Part shown: in pieces, positions 42,145 to 53,719 of the stretch | How the letters are laid out: the number at the start of each line of letters is the position of its first letter | How positions within the stretch are numbered: position 1 is the stretch's first letter | NCBI RefSeq assembly: GCF_024362695.1 | Contig: NC_065405.1 | Span: forward strand, 752,672 to 816,671 | Direction of reading: 5' to 3' | From: Pectinophora gossypiella | Taxonomy: Eukaryota > Arthropoda > Insecta > Lepidoptera > Gelechiidae | Length of the DNA: 64,000 bases | Program-made: the position numbers and the translations under genes | The notes under the pieces: model-generated | What the model was told of the DNA's origin: nothing | Database searches by the model: none | Seen by the model: the letters and a program-made list of their open reading frames with translations, nothing else

Positions 42145-42444
42145 GAGGAGCTCGGTGGCGCAGCGGTTAATGCGTTCGGTCTGCGATTGTTGAAGTTAAG
42201 CAACTTCGGCAAAGGCCGGTCATAGGATGGGTGACCACAAAAAAAAAAAAATAGTTTTCATCTCGAGCTCCTCCGTGCTTCGGAAGGCACGTTAAGCCGT
42301 TGGTCCCGGCTGCATTAGCAGTCGTTAATAACCATCAATTCGCACTGGGCCCGCGTGATGGTTTAAGGCCCGAACTCCCTATCCATCCATAGGGAAGGCC
42401 CGTGCCCCAGCAGTGGGGACGTTAATGGGCTGATGATGATGATG
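42145..42444 (+). mobile_element. tRNA/5S-chimeric SINE, family A (copy 5, best preserved)
   Basis: GAGGAGCTCGGTGGCGCAGC head, GTTGAAGTTAAGCAACTTCG, CATAGGATGGGTGACCAC, oligo(A), body to GTTAATGGGCTGATGATGAT. The block after the head parallels the 3' half of 5S rRNA including its C-box region. Confidence 0.88.
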
Positions 42445-43561
42445 TTTGGAATTAGGTATGTTGCTACCTATATTGCTTGTCTTTATTATGATCAGAATAA
42501 TAATGGGTGGAAGATGTAATTACCCACAAACAAAGATTAAAGATACATATGTTTGTTATTCATCAAATTAGAAGGTTAAACGAAAAAAATTCTGTACAGA
42601 GCCATCTGTATTGTTTGAGAGGAAAGTAGCCTGGAAAGTTCCTCATTGTCTATGATCCAAACATGAATTCAAACAAGACAGGTGTAGAAATATCTAGGTA
42701 CATACATATATACATAACTCACGCCTATTTCCCACCGGGGTAAGCAGAGACTATAGAATTCCATCTGCTTCGATCCCGACACACTTCTCTTGCTTCCTCC
42801 ACATTCATCAAATATCTAGGTATAAGTATAAAAATAAAAAGCAATAAGCATTTCTCAGGAAGAAGATTTCTATCATCAAACGTAGGAAATATTCCGTTCT
42901 AGCGATATTTCCACACAAGATAGTAAGAAGGTACCTAGTTCAACGTCTCTTGAGAGAGGTACTGTGAATATTCATGTATTTATATAATAACTACTGGCAT
43001 GGAAACAGATAGGAATAAGTATTCCTCGAGGAATTCCGTTTTTGGACTATAACGATAACGATATAGGTAGTGCTATTATTCGCAAAAACCACCGGTTGTC
43101 ACGCGCATTCCGGGCTTGATGGCGGCGGGTTTAAACCCCGTCCGAGTCATGCATTTTCCGTTTAATTTCGATTCCTCTTTATTTACATCTGGAGAAAGTA
43201 CAGAAAAAAAAATTGTCCAAATAGATACATCGAGTTTGAAGAAAAAAACAAAATGCGAGAATTAATATCTCCAGCAAAGAAAAGAAGACCAATTATTTTT
43301 TTATTAAATAGGGTCTAGTAATGTATCGAATTACTAGCCAATCTACCCGCCTGGGCAGCCATCTTCGCCCCAGGGGATGAAACGAGGTTTATTGTAATAT
43401 GAATAATAATAATTGCAAAATAATATGCTTTACACTCACTGTATAAATGTATTCGTCATTATTATAATATGATGATCACCAATGTGATGCCCCAACGCCT
43501 CGATAACGTCAGTTTGAATAGCTTCGTTATGCGCTGGAAATAAAAATAATAGAACTGTAGA

Positions 43562-43690
43562 ATCAGCCTTCTATGGACTAGGGGTTAGAGCGCGGCACAC
43601 AACCTGGAGGTCCGGTTTCGACCCCGATGGGGATATTGTCAAAATCACTTTGTGAGGCTGTTCTTAGTCTGTCAAAAAAAGTAAGATTCA
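43562..43690 (+). mobile_element. SINE family C head fragment
   Basis: TATGGACTAGGGGTTAGAGC, GGAGGTCCGGTTTCGACC and CAAAATCACTTTGTGAGG. Confidence 0.6.
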
Positions 43691-43999
43691 AAATTCAAAA
43701 AAAAACAAAATAATTTATTTTTCAAAATTGGCTTACAAAGTTAGCGCTTTTTGAACGTCAAAAAAAAATTACATAACTAGCTGTAAAACTACTACCACAT
43801 CGGAATCTGTAACGCTGAGAGAAAGCCGTGGCCGGAAAACCTCCCAGCACTTTTCTTTTTTTTAAATCCAGTTTGTATTACATAATTTATAGACTTAAAT
43901 ACAATGGTATTCCAATTACAGTCGGTGGAAGGAAAGTGAAAAATAAAGAGTTTATGTGACTTGAGATGATTTCTTACTTTCATGCGGTCACAAGTTACT

Positions 44000-44222
44000 A
44001 CGTTTCGCCGCTGTGCGCTACTCCGCTGCGGGTTGGTAGCCCAAGACCAACGGTTTAACGTGCCTTCCGAAGCACAGAATCACCTTAATTTTCCGGACAA
44101 TCAGGTAATTAAGTGTTCTCGCCAAACGAAGGAAATTCTCACAAAGTGATTTCGACCGGGAATGGAACCCTGACCTCTAAATCGTGAGTCCGACGCTGTA
44201 ACCACGAAATCACCGACGCGAC
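44000..44222 (-). mobile_element. SINE family C fragment
   Basis: ACCAACGGTTTAACGTGCCT, GGACAATCAGGTAATTAAGT and GGGAATGGAACCCTGACCTC: antisense body and degraded head. Confidence 0.65.
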
Positions 44223-44229
44223 GCTGTTA

Positions 44230-44508
44230 AAATATATATGTATTTTTTTGCGTGACTTATTGTAGATTTGCCGCAGATGGCATTAACTACTTGGCCGGAA
44301 AAATGGGGAGCGCTGAAGGCTCTCACCCGGTACAACGTTTAAGACAACAGGCCTGAGGGTGCCCAGTTGGGCACGAACCTCTGCTCAGGGCGTCGTCTGA
44401 GAGGAAAAATATTTGAAAGAATTAATCTACCCTATCGGGTCGATAGCGATACGCGCTGAATGAGGGAAATCGTCGACTACGCTGGCGGGGTCGGTATCGG
44501 GGTCCTGA
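44230..44508 (+). repeat. ATTGTAGATTTGCCGCAGA repeat
   Basis: Shares GACTTATTGTAGATTTGCCG, CTGAAGGCTCTCACCCGGTA and AATCGTCGACTACGCTGGCG with the antisense copy at 50775-51122. Pieces at 37190, 48868, 51395, 53795 and 61885. No ORF; class unknown. Confidence 0.7.
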
Positions 44509-44916
44509 AGTGGCTGTTAAAATAAAAACGGATAAAACAAAAGGAGACTGCATAATAACAAGTTATCCCGTTACATGTTGCGTGCAGACGTGTTATCACT
44601 GTGGGAGACAGGTGGGGTCAGGTCACGTTGCATCTAGCGTGGAGGGCGGTAAGATGAAGGCATCGGCCATACAACCAGGTAGACACCCAATGGTTTCCTC
44701 ACACGTCCGAAGTGATTGTGACAGTGTGTGTTGACAAACATAAAAAAAAAACTACTTATAATAATACCGCCGGTTCCAGCAGACATCTCATAATTTTAAT
44801 TAAATAGGTATTATTTAATATGGTTCATAGTCTTTGGTCTGATCAAATGTCAAAAACATAATATTGTTTTCTAGAAGAGGTTATATAAAACGAGATAGAT
44901 TCTGAATGTGAAATTA

Positions 44917-45471
44917 CAGTGAAACTTGGTTAAGTGGGACCTGGATAAGTGAGAAACCTCCATAACTGGAACTCATGCTGAGGTCCCAACACTTTGGCAC
45001 TGAATTACCTCTGTTAGTGGGACGAGGTAAGCCTCTATATCTGGGATTCGTTCTTTCGATTTATCATCATAGTTACCTCTATAACTGAGACAGCGAGTAA
45101 ATTTTATATGCATAAACCTCTGTAACTGAGATAACATTGTTTGTTTACTCATTCTTATTCTACCCACAAATTCCACACGTAATTCCAAGTACGTAAGTAC
45201 AAATTTTGAGCTTCAATTACCTTCATTTTTAGTTTCGCTTTACTATCATACAGATGTTTATTTGAAAAATACATAACACGTTATTTTATTTAATGATCGC
45301 ACCTGTATATCTGAAATAACCTGTATTTTCACCTCTTTTAATGGAACCCTCTGTAAATGAGACAGATATTTATTTATACCTGTATATCTGAGACACTGGG
45401 TAAGTGGAATACCTCTATAAGTGAAACGACATTGCAGGTCCCTTGATGTCTCACTTAACCAGGTTTCACTG
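44917..45471. mobile_element. pogo-like non-autonomous element with reiterated internal motif
   Basis: Ends CAGTGAAACTTGGTTAAG and CTTAACCAGGTTTCACTG inverted, TA on both sides (44915-44916, 45472-45473). Inside, a motif like ACCTCTATAACTGAGAC recurs about nine times at irregular spacing (near 44957, 45007, 45031, 45075, 45116, 45301, 45347, 45378 and 45411). No ORF. Confidence 0.8.
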
Positions 45472-47077
45472 TATTTGCTTCGAATGTTGTTTTATAATGT
45501 CTTCTTAAAGACACAATGAAGTTTAGTTGTGAAATAAGAACTACTAACTACCTACTAGTTTCTCTGAAATATCAAGAAAATATAAGAAAATGTATGTGTG
45601 TGTGATCACATTTACATAGGTACCTGTCATTTTCTTATCCGCTGAAATAGAAAGGGTCGCCTAATCGACATGCTAAAAATGTATGGAACATACATATATA
45701 CATAAACTCACGCCTATTTCCCACCGGGGTAAGCAGAGTCTATAGAATTCCATTTGCTTCGATCCTGACACACTTCTCTTGCTTCCTCCACATTCATCAA
45801 TCGCTTCATACACGCACACCGATATGCCGTGTGTATGGAACACACGTCAATTTTGGGCAGAAATTGAAAATGATTGTATGGAAATATTGTCCAGCCGGAG
45901 TGACGTCATCAATAAAAGGAGGCAACCGTGCGCAATAAGTCAAAAATAAAAAATAAATTGATTTTCGTTCGCCTTAGACTAGTTTCTTTTTCTAGATTAG
46001 TATTTTATAATTTATCTTTGACCCAGGGAAATATCCACCATACCAGTAGCGTTCCAAAGATTCCTCATTAAACAGTGGGCGCGATATATCGTACATCTTC
46101 TTCTTCTATCGTGTGGGTTGTGAGGTGGAGTACTAACATAATATCGCTCATTGTCGGGCCACATCGTTGGGAATACCGTTCCGACCGACCGACCAGACAT
46201 GTCAGCCAGATGTGTTGACAGAACCCATACGACGGTTATTAAGAGTCTGGACGTTGTATCGGTGATGGCTGAAGGTATTGTTTTTTCTTTCTTTTTTATT
46301 ATTTTCTATGTCTACGCACGTGATCGCAACGGCAAGCTGCCCCAGGCGCGATTGTTGCTTACTCAATGGAGTCTTGAAAAAGCCAGGTGGGTAATAAAAA
46401 AACTAATAATCAGATAACAAGATCCATTTACATAATATAAATATAAGTTACCCACTATATATACCAATTACGGTAGTCAGTCACCTCTGACTATATCCCT
46501 CAAAAGATGGATTAAGTATCTCACCTAGTATTATTCCTTATTATCTGACCGAGCTTTCTGTTAGACCAACGTGGTGGTGAACCGTATCGCCGTTTAGAAT
46601 GGTCGAGCCAACTGCGTTAGTGAAAACTGAACTTATAAAATGTCATGACATTAAAAGCAATATCTTGAAAAATCCCTGAGGTCTGAAGAGGAAGGCAGAA
46701 TAAGTTAAGACCTTTTCACAAAACTATTAAAAAACTGAATGTCATGCAAGGTTAAACGTCATCGAAGGCAATTTTATACAGCGTCTATTTTTTTTTGTGA
46801 ATGTGTGGACTGGATAGTTCATCATTACGTAGAATCATCTTGACTCTGACCCTCACAGTCCTCTCCCTCTTCTTACCTCAGCCACTTTCAGCCCTGTAGA
46901 ACGTCACCTGCCCTGGTCATCAGCGATAAGCCACGTTTTGCTTACTCTCTGCTCACTCCTATCTCAACGATATGCCACTTTTAAATGTATTGCCTTCATG
47001 ACATTGTTCTCAATGGGCTTATAATAAAGTTTGGATTCCGTTGTCAATGGCTAAGGAAGCAGGGGTGAACGGTCACG

Positions 47078-47193
47078 AGTAAACCATGTCACATTAACTT
47101 TTTTGACAAATTAAACCGTAAGACTCATTAAATGTCAAATATGATAGTGCGACAGGGTTCTAAATTGAGTACATGATATTGCTCATGACTGTG
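47078..47193. mobile_element. GTACGGTCACGAG-type MITE
   Basis: CGGTCACGAGTAAACCATGT start (with a small deletion) and GATATTGCTCATGACTGT end. Confidence 0.7.
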
Positions 47194-47253
47194 CAAATGC
47201 TTTTTTTTTTTAATTTACTTCGCACGTCTCTTATTTACCCACAATGGATCAAC

Positions 47254-47500
47254 GCGAATTTGTTTTCGAATTCATATTTGGATCATAAATGATTATCACG
47301 TGCTCAGTGGTAAAGGAAAGCATCGTGAGGAAACTCACATTCCCGGGAAATGCATTTTCAGAGGTATGTCACCTAAACTGTATTGGGCTGGTTTTCCTTT
47401 CGCGGGTTGAACGGTCAGACAAGCAGTCGCTTCTGTAAAAAACCGGACCTGTCAAATATTCAGGTTACGTAAGCGGACCCTGTGAAAAACGGGGGAATGA
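47254..47500 (+). mobile_element. SINE family B fragment
   Basis: GAATTTGTTTTCGAATTCAT, CATTCCCGGGAAATGC and AAAAACCGGACCTGTCAAAT; head missing. Confidence 0.7.
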
Positions 47501-47616
47501 TGATGATTTACAGGAGAAACTTGTTTTAGGGTGGGGAAAGGCGGCTTTATCGCTATGAGCGATCTCTTTGAGACAAACTTCGGCAGAGGATAGATAGCGA
47601 CAGGAGACATAAAGTT

Positions 47617-48358
47617 GACGACAGGTCGACATGGCAATCGGGGCATGAGGTGAGCCGCGGAGGCGGGGTCGCCCCGCACACCCGCACAGTCCCCGCGGCG
47701 TCTTAGTCTTAGTGTCGCACGAGTCCGTATCGACCGCGTTTATCGATTATAATCTCGCTCACATAATTTATTACTATTGTGTTTTAAAAATGGCTACGGT
47801 TGCATCTTTGTCGCGTGTTCAAGCAAAAAAACCAATAATTCACTCTCAAGCTCGAGAACTAGCTAGAAAAGTGTTAGAAAATTGTGACATTGAACGGAAA
47901 AATAATTGTTACAAATTTTCTGTCAATCGGACATTAGACAGGGCTGTGTTTTATACCGGTCTATCGAAAATAACTATGTCTAGGATAAAATCAGAATTAA
48001 AATCAGTGGGAGCAGAGGAAAAGTTGAAATCACCCAAAAAACGGAAGAAGACAGGTCTAAAATTTTGTGTTGATGATTTTGATCGTACAGTGATTCACAA
48101 CACCATAACAGAATTTTATTTACAAAAGAAGATCGTTCCGACATGTCCTAAGTTACACGTTGCTTTACCTGAAAAAATACCTTTTCCTTGGGGTATTCGT
48201 ACATTACAACGGCTGTTAAAGAAAATGGGATACAGATGGCGTCAATGTCAAATGAAAACGTGGTATTATTTTATTCACATTTTGTTACATACATAATAAA
48301 AATATATCGATATTGAAAACGTCACGTCACTAGAGAATTGCCATGTCGACCTGTCGTC
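47617..48358. mobile_element. Deleted transposon with 22-bp inverted repeats
   Basis: GACGACAGGTCGACATGGCA (47617-47636) and its exact reverse complement at the right end (48337-48358 covers all 22 bases). The 5' part is GC-rich, the rest AT-rich. It encloses one ORF that ends soon after a HTH-like domain; the catalytic part is gone. No clear target duplication was seen. Confidence 0.85.
47790..48296 (+). CDS. Transposase N-terminal DNA-binding-like protein, truncated
   Basis: 168 aa from AAAAATGG, a good start context; the frame upstream lacks another ATG. Basic protein with SRVQAKKPIIHSQARELARK, a stretch KITMSRIKSELK, a KSPKKRKKTGL basic patch, and TLQRLLKKMGYRWRQCQ. The last resembles the end of the helix-turn-helix part of Tc1/mariner-type transposases, normally followed by the DDE domain. 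Here it runs into an unrelated tail (MKTWYYFIHILLHT) and stops, consistent with an internal deletion. It could act as a binding-only protein if expressed; that is inference. Confidence 0.7.
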   Translation: MATVASLSRVQAKKPIIHSQARELARKVLENCDIERKNNCYKFSVNRTLDRAVFYTGLSKITMSRIKSELKSVGAEEKLKSPKKRKKTGLKFCVDDFDRTVIHNTITEFYLQKKIVPTCPKLHVALPEKIPFPWGIRTLQRLLKKMGYRWRQCQMKTWYYFIHILLHT

Positions 48359-48629
48359 TACATTACCTAGGTGCTTAGTATTTATAAAAAAAAAAAAATG
48401 TTGCTACAGCCGAACCCTGGACACCTTAGATCTAATCTCTTGTAAGCTCTCAACAGATATGGATCACTGGAGATGCACTCGGTAAGGTCAAGGTAAAGGT
48501 CAAACATCTATTCATACCGTCCACTGGATGGTCATGTTAGGGTATAAAACGAGTAAACGGGTAATTAGTGTCAGATTTAAGCAAGAAATTATTATTGAGA
48601 AACGTTCAACATAAACACTTATATTATTT

Positions 48630-48750
48630 AACGAAAACTTTGAGGTATGCCATGATTCTGAGTTGATAAAAAGTGGAATTTTCCGTCGCGTGGTCTGAAT
48701 CATTCCCCTCAGTATTCGTTACGATGTCACTAACACCTTGTATATACTTA
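48630..48750. mobile_element. CAGGGTGTTA-type MITE fragment
   Basis: AACGAAAACTTTGAGG, ATGATTCTGAGTTGATAAAA and GATGTCACTAACACCTTGTA. Confidence 0.65.
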
Positions 48751-48977
48751 CCTACGTATAGAAAGGACGCCATCCGCTTCGCAAGAATACGAGCTTGAAT
48801 CGAGCTTGATTTGAACCCAGTGGCATTCAGCAGTAACATTACAAATGTGTAGGTAGGTACGTTACAAAATTTAAGACAACAGACCTGAGCGTAGCATTAA
48901 ACCTTATGCCTCAGGGTACCCAGCTAGACGTCGCCTGAGAGGATTATATTTCAAAGAATTAATCAACCATTAACAAC

Positions 48978-49306
48978 CTCCGTGGTCTAGTGGTTAGAGC
49001 GTTAGGCTCATGATCTGGAGGTCCGGGTTCGATTCCCGATGGGGACATTGTCGAAATCACTTTGTGAGACTGTCCTTTGTTTGGTAAGGACTTTTCAGGC
49101 TTGAATCACCTGATTGTCCGAAAAAGTAAGATGATTCCGTGCTTCGGAGGGCACGTTAAGCCGTTGGTCCCGGCTATTAGCCGTAAAAACACCTCCACCA
49201 ACCCGCAGTGGAGCAGCGTGGTGGAGTATGCTCCATACACCCTCCGGTTGATTGAGGGGAGGCCTGTGCCCAGCAGTGGGACGTATATAGGCTGTTTATG
49301 ATGAAT
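48978..49306 (+). mobile_element. SINE family C, full length with type-2 tail
   Basis: CTCCGTGGTCTAGTGGTTAG (A box) and GGTCCGGGTTCGATTCCC (B box) followed by body and tail GGACGTATATAGGCTGTTTA. Best preserved head in the window; the 70-base head does not fold as a full tRNA. Confidence 0.85.
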
Positions 49307-49366
49307 CAACCATTATGGGCCAAGTAATTCTTAAAAAAATCATCTCTGTCAGTAAGTAACTCCAAT

Positions 49367-49843
49367 TCAAATTCAAATTCAAAAATATCTTTATTCAGTA
49401 GGTAACATAGTTACACTTTGAATCGTCAATTTTTACATAACGAACGTCTCATCCGCCTAAAACTACTGCAGCTTCTCACAACCTGTATAGCCGGGGAAAA
49501 GAAGCTGCAAGAAAAACCTCGGCACAGGGCCCTAGACGTTCTTTAAAAAAATAAAAATAAACATAAAATATTGGTATACAATTGAGTAATTTAGCTGCCT
49601 AATATCAGTTCTCAGACAGTTAATCCCATGCATTCATATCTTCTAAATAATCACTAACTTTATAATAACCTTTTTTGTAAAGTTTTTGTTTAACTACTGT
49701 CTTAAAACAGTTGAAAGGCAAATTCTGAATGTCAATGGGAATCTTATTGTAAAAACGTATACATTGCCCCTTAAAAGATTTAGTAATCTTATGTAATCGA
49801 CTGACTTGTAAAGCAAGTTTATTTTTATTCCTGGTATACTATT
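49367..49843 (-). mobile_element. LINE 3' end with last codons and 3' UTR
   Basis: Minus strand: GQCIRFYNKIPIDIQNLPFN, KTVVKQKLYKKGYYKVSDYL, EDMNAWD and stop (49620), then UTR with the GCAGCTTCT...AGAAGCTGC hairpin (49466-49507), AATAAA and a GAATTTGAATTT tail. Same family as 3675-4440 and 13984-14312. Confidence 0.88.
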
Positions 49844-50774
49844 TATTAACTTTAGGGTAAATAGGTAACAAAGGACTCCGTAAACTAGAATCTCTTTCTA
49901 TCGTGTGGGTTGTGAGGTGGATTACCAACCCCATCAACCAGTCAATTTGTAGTCGTTACATGAGCCATATCTGGGGCCTTTGGCGGCTCAATAGTTACCC
50001 AGGGTAAGCTAGAATAGTGCTAGGGAACTAAGTATTAACTAAGTATTTAAGCTTGTAACTCCCTTAATCTCGTTAGCGGCCGTCTCTGAACTCTCAGCAG
50101 ACAGACTTCGTCTGAATAGTTTCTGTTGTTAGGTTTACTATTTTAGACATTATTTATAGTAGGTATTCATATTACAACTAGTAGCCTTGTTCGGAAAACG
50201 CGTGACTTACGTTGAAGCGTCACCAGTTCGATTCCCGGGTTGAGTTCTAAACCACTGAATGCGACTCTATGAATTTTAATTCATGTTTGGATCATAGATA
50301 ATTGATGTCACGTGGTTTTCAGGATTTGTGCCCGGTTAATGGCTAAAGCCTTTTAAACATAGCTGGTGAGTATACTTACTTACATAATGTTTGTTCCTAA
50401 ATGAAGCACGCGTTGCTCCGCCACGCGTTATGTTTCACTGAATGTTGATAATTATCTTATCGCCGTGACTTTTTCCATGAAACTGACAAGATGTCTGTCA
50501 AAAATACGAACGTAGAGTACATACAAAAATACACACATATCCTTACAAATAAAAAATAAACCGGGGATGAACGTGGGTTTAAGTGTTTGTTGTTGTTTGT
50601 TTATTTTTTTGTAACATCTGTCACACTGCATTTATGGCAAATAAAGAATCTTATCTTATCTTAAGTACTTTTCAAGTAGCTTTTTTACTTCGGACTTTTT
50701 TTCGATTCTGCTCCGCACCACCCAAATCCCCTGGTAGTAGCGGCTTCTGAATACATCCCGCTTAGGGACGATAC

Positions 50775-51122
50775 TGAAAAGTATCGGCGTCCGAAGGACA
50801 TAATATACGACCCGATTACTCTAGCCATAGGGGCGGCTAATCAGCTCGCGACACCAAATACAGGACCCCGATACCGACCCCGCCGGCGTGGTCGACGATT
50901 TCCCTGTCAATCAGCGCTTATCGCTATCGACCCACTAGGGTCGATTAATTCTTTCAAATATTTTTCCTCTCATACGACGCCCTGATCCGAGGTTCGCGCC
51001 CAACTGGGCACCATAAGGCCTGTTGTCTTAAACGTTATACCGGGTGAGAGCCTTCAGCGCTCCCCATTTGCCAGCCAAATAGTTAATGCCATCTGCGGCA
51101 AATCTACAATACGTCACGACAA
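50775..51122 (-). repeat. ATTGTAGATTTGCCGCAGA repeat, antisense copy
   Basis: CGACACCAAATACAGGACCC, TCGACGATTTCCCTG, ACGTTATACCGGGTGAGAGC and GCGGCAAATCTACAATACGT match 44230-44508 in reverse. Confidence 0.7.
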
Positions 51123-51736
51123 AAAAAAAATACTTCGGACAATTCATTTGCATACTTAACCAATAATGGTAATGCACATCCTTTCTCCATACTAAATGAG
51201 GTAGTATTTCATGTGTAATAATATATGTCTGGGATGTTGCCAACTAAGTGATTTAGTGAAAGAGTACCTTACCGGAGGCTCACGAGGGCCTTCTCTTGAT
51301 TCTTGACAAACCAACTCTATAGGTCGCATAATGTTTACTGCACTTAAACTGTGGATCTGGGTTCTTTGTGTCAACAGTGCAGTGGCTGCGGCTCATTTGT
51401 CCGGCCAAGTAGTTAATGAAATCTGCGGCAAATTCACAATAAGTCACGTCAAAAAAAATATCTTGTAAGTAGTGTTTTTTAAGCCACTTATGTCCTCAGT
51501 ATTCGTTATACAACAAAGTTATGCGGTTGTCAGTAAATATAATATTAACTTATGGCGATGGTCACGATAGCTCATTCCGTACCATTGTGCTCGTCTAGAG
51601 TATCTCTCGATCCTATCTGTCACTGCGCATTTGTATTCGCTCTTGACTCGGGTTCAAGGAGACACGCATTGTTGGGAATTACTTCGCGGGATTTTGATGC
51701 GCAGATATTTAGTAAGTATATCCGTATCGTATCCAG

Positions 51737-51888
51737 TCTTGGAGCACGGTCACGAGCACTAATATGTATACACTTTGAAACCATGTCACATTAACTTTTT
51801 TGACAAATGAAACCGTAAGGCCCATCAAATGTCAAATATGATAGTGCGACAGGGTTCTAAAGTGGTACATGATATTGCTCATGACTGT
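51737..51888. mobile_element. GTACGGTCACGAG-type MITE
   Basis: CACGGTCACGAGCACTAATA start, GATATTGCTCATGACTGT end. Confidence 0.75.
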
Positions 51889-52204
51889 TTTAGTAGGTGC
51901 CAAAAATAATGGCGTCTATTAGCAGAGGAGGGATCGTTGAGGTAAAGTTACATACCCAAACGTGGGACAAATAGTATCCATAAATATGGGATAATTTGTA
52001 TGTTATCCTACTCTTGTCAACTCCTATTTTATTTTATCTTATAATAAGCTTTTTTACATAAAGTAAGCTGCACATGCGCTTTAGATTTATTTTCAGACAA
52101 ATTCAAAATACTGCCTGGTATTTTATTGTAAAAACGTATACATAACCAAACAAGGTGAATTTAATGGTTCTCTATTTTTTCTCATAAAATTTTATGTAAT
52201 AATT

Positions 52205-52815
52205 TACCATGGCATAATGTTACTTGTGCGTAACTAATAATAGTATTAGTAATGCAGTATTAATTTGTCATAACTTTTAAAGCATAATTTTGAAACTCAT
52301 AACTACGATAAGCATAATAATTAATGACAATAATGATATATAAGCATAATTATTATAAGCATAAAAACTATACTCCGAATAAGAAAAGTTTTGGCACAAC
52401 TTTTAACATTTCCGAAACTTACCTTTTCCTTGGCTGCATTTGATTCATGATTGTCACTTTATATTTTTTGACTCTATTTCATGCTGTTGGTCATCATTCA
52501 GTATACTTTTCGTGTGTAAGATAAACATGCTGGCGGCGTAGGGGTGGTCCAAGGGCCACCCCCGCCCCACCCTGACCTACTGTTATGCCTTGTAAAAAAT
52601 ATGACAAAACACTATTATTCTAAAAAAGAATTATGGATACCTATTTATATGCGAATCAAATTTATGCCAACAAATACATATTAGTCCAAAAATAAGTTAT
52701 ACCTAAAAACCAGTATTCTTAGATGTGATTATGGGAAAGTGCTATTATGCTAAAAAACGTTATGCAAGAAGGATTATGATAATTAAAATTATGACAAAAC
52801 CATTTATGCATTTTA
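52205..52815. repeat. Region built of CATAA motifs then inverted TTATG motifs
   Basis: Left part (52212-52365) repeats GCATAAT or CATAACT about seven times; right part (52583-52815) repeats TTATGC, TTATGA or ATATG about ten times. The halves are mirror images in motif orientation, as expected of an old element with reiterated binding sites. No ORF; ends not resolved. Confidence 0.5.
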
Positions 52816-53099
52816 AGAGAATCCCGAATTTAATTTACGTAGCCTAGAATTTTGGATAGCAATTTTATTTTTGTTTCTTGTTATTGTAATAGCATCACAC
52901 GGGTTACAAAGGCAAAGATAACTGATACAATACGATAAATACAATAGGCAAAGTGAAGGGTATTATTCCCGTAAGATACCTGCATATCTAGACGTGTAGA
53001 CTCGGCTATGGTCTGCAGTGGTATCTTATCTGGATAGATACTGCCGGATGACGTAGCTTATAGCCCTGATGTCTGCGAGGAAACTGACGTGACCTTGTT

Positions 53100-53290
53100 T
53101 GATATAAGGGCATTTCTTTATTACAATATTACAATACAATACAATACAAATACACTTTATTGCACCAAAATAAAAAGAAATAATTACAAAAAAGTCTCTT
53201 AACTAAGTACATGGCAAATGGCGGCCTTATCGCTTAAAGCGATTTCTTCCAGACAACCATAAGGTGAGGAAAAAGGTAAAAAAAAAAAAA
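53100..53290 (-). mobile_element. LINE 3' tail
   Basis: Minus strand: UTR with GCGATAAGGCCGCCATTTG, then GGTGCAATAAAGTGTATTTG and a (TTGTA)n tail near 53130. Confidence 0.7.
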
Positions 53291-53406
53291 TTGAAAGATT
53301 GCGGGTACAAACTATGCATACAACTTAACAACAAATACATGCAAATAAATATATAACATACTTACAAATATTACTTAATATTACTTATTATACACGTTAT
53401 AAACGG

Positions 53407-53719
53407 CCTCCGTGGTCCAATGGTTGAGCGTGGGGCTCACGATCCGGAAGCCTCGGGTTCGAATCCCGGTGGGGACATATCACAAAAATCACTTTGTGAT
53501 CCCTAGTTTGGTTAGGACATTACAGACTCTACACTTGATTGTCCGAAAGTAAGATGATCCGCGCTTCGGAAGGCACGTTGGCCCCGGTTACTACTTACTG
53601 ATGTAAGTATGTAGTCGTTACATGAGCCATGTCAGGGGCCTTTGGGAGCTCAGTAATAACCCTGACACCGGGGTTGATGAGGTTGGTATTCCACCTCACA
53701 ACCCACACGATAAGAAGAA
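53407..53719 (+). mobile_element. SINE family C, full length with type-1 tail
   Basis: CCTCCGTGGTCCAATGGTTG and GGGTTCGAATCCCGGTGGGG boxes, ATGAGCCATGTCAGGGGCCT, end ACCCACACGATAAGAAGAA. Confidence 0.85.

Noticed and set aside
43090..43150. tRNA-like GGTTTAAACCC segment as a tRNA gene
   Set aside because: Only the T-arm-like part pairs; no acceptor or anticodon arm.
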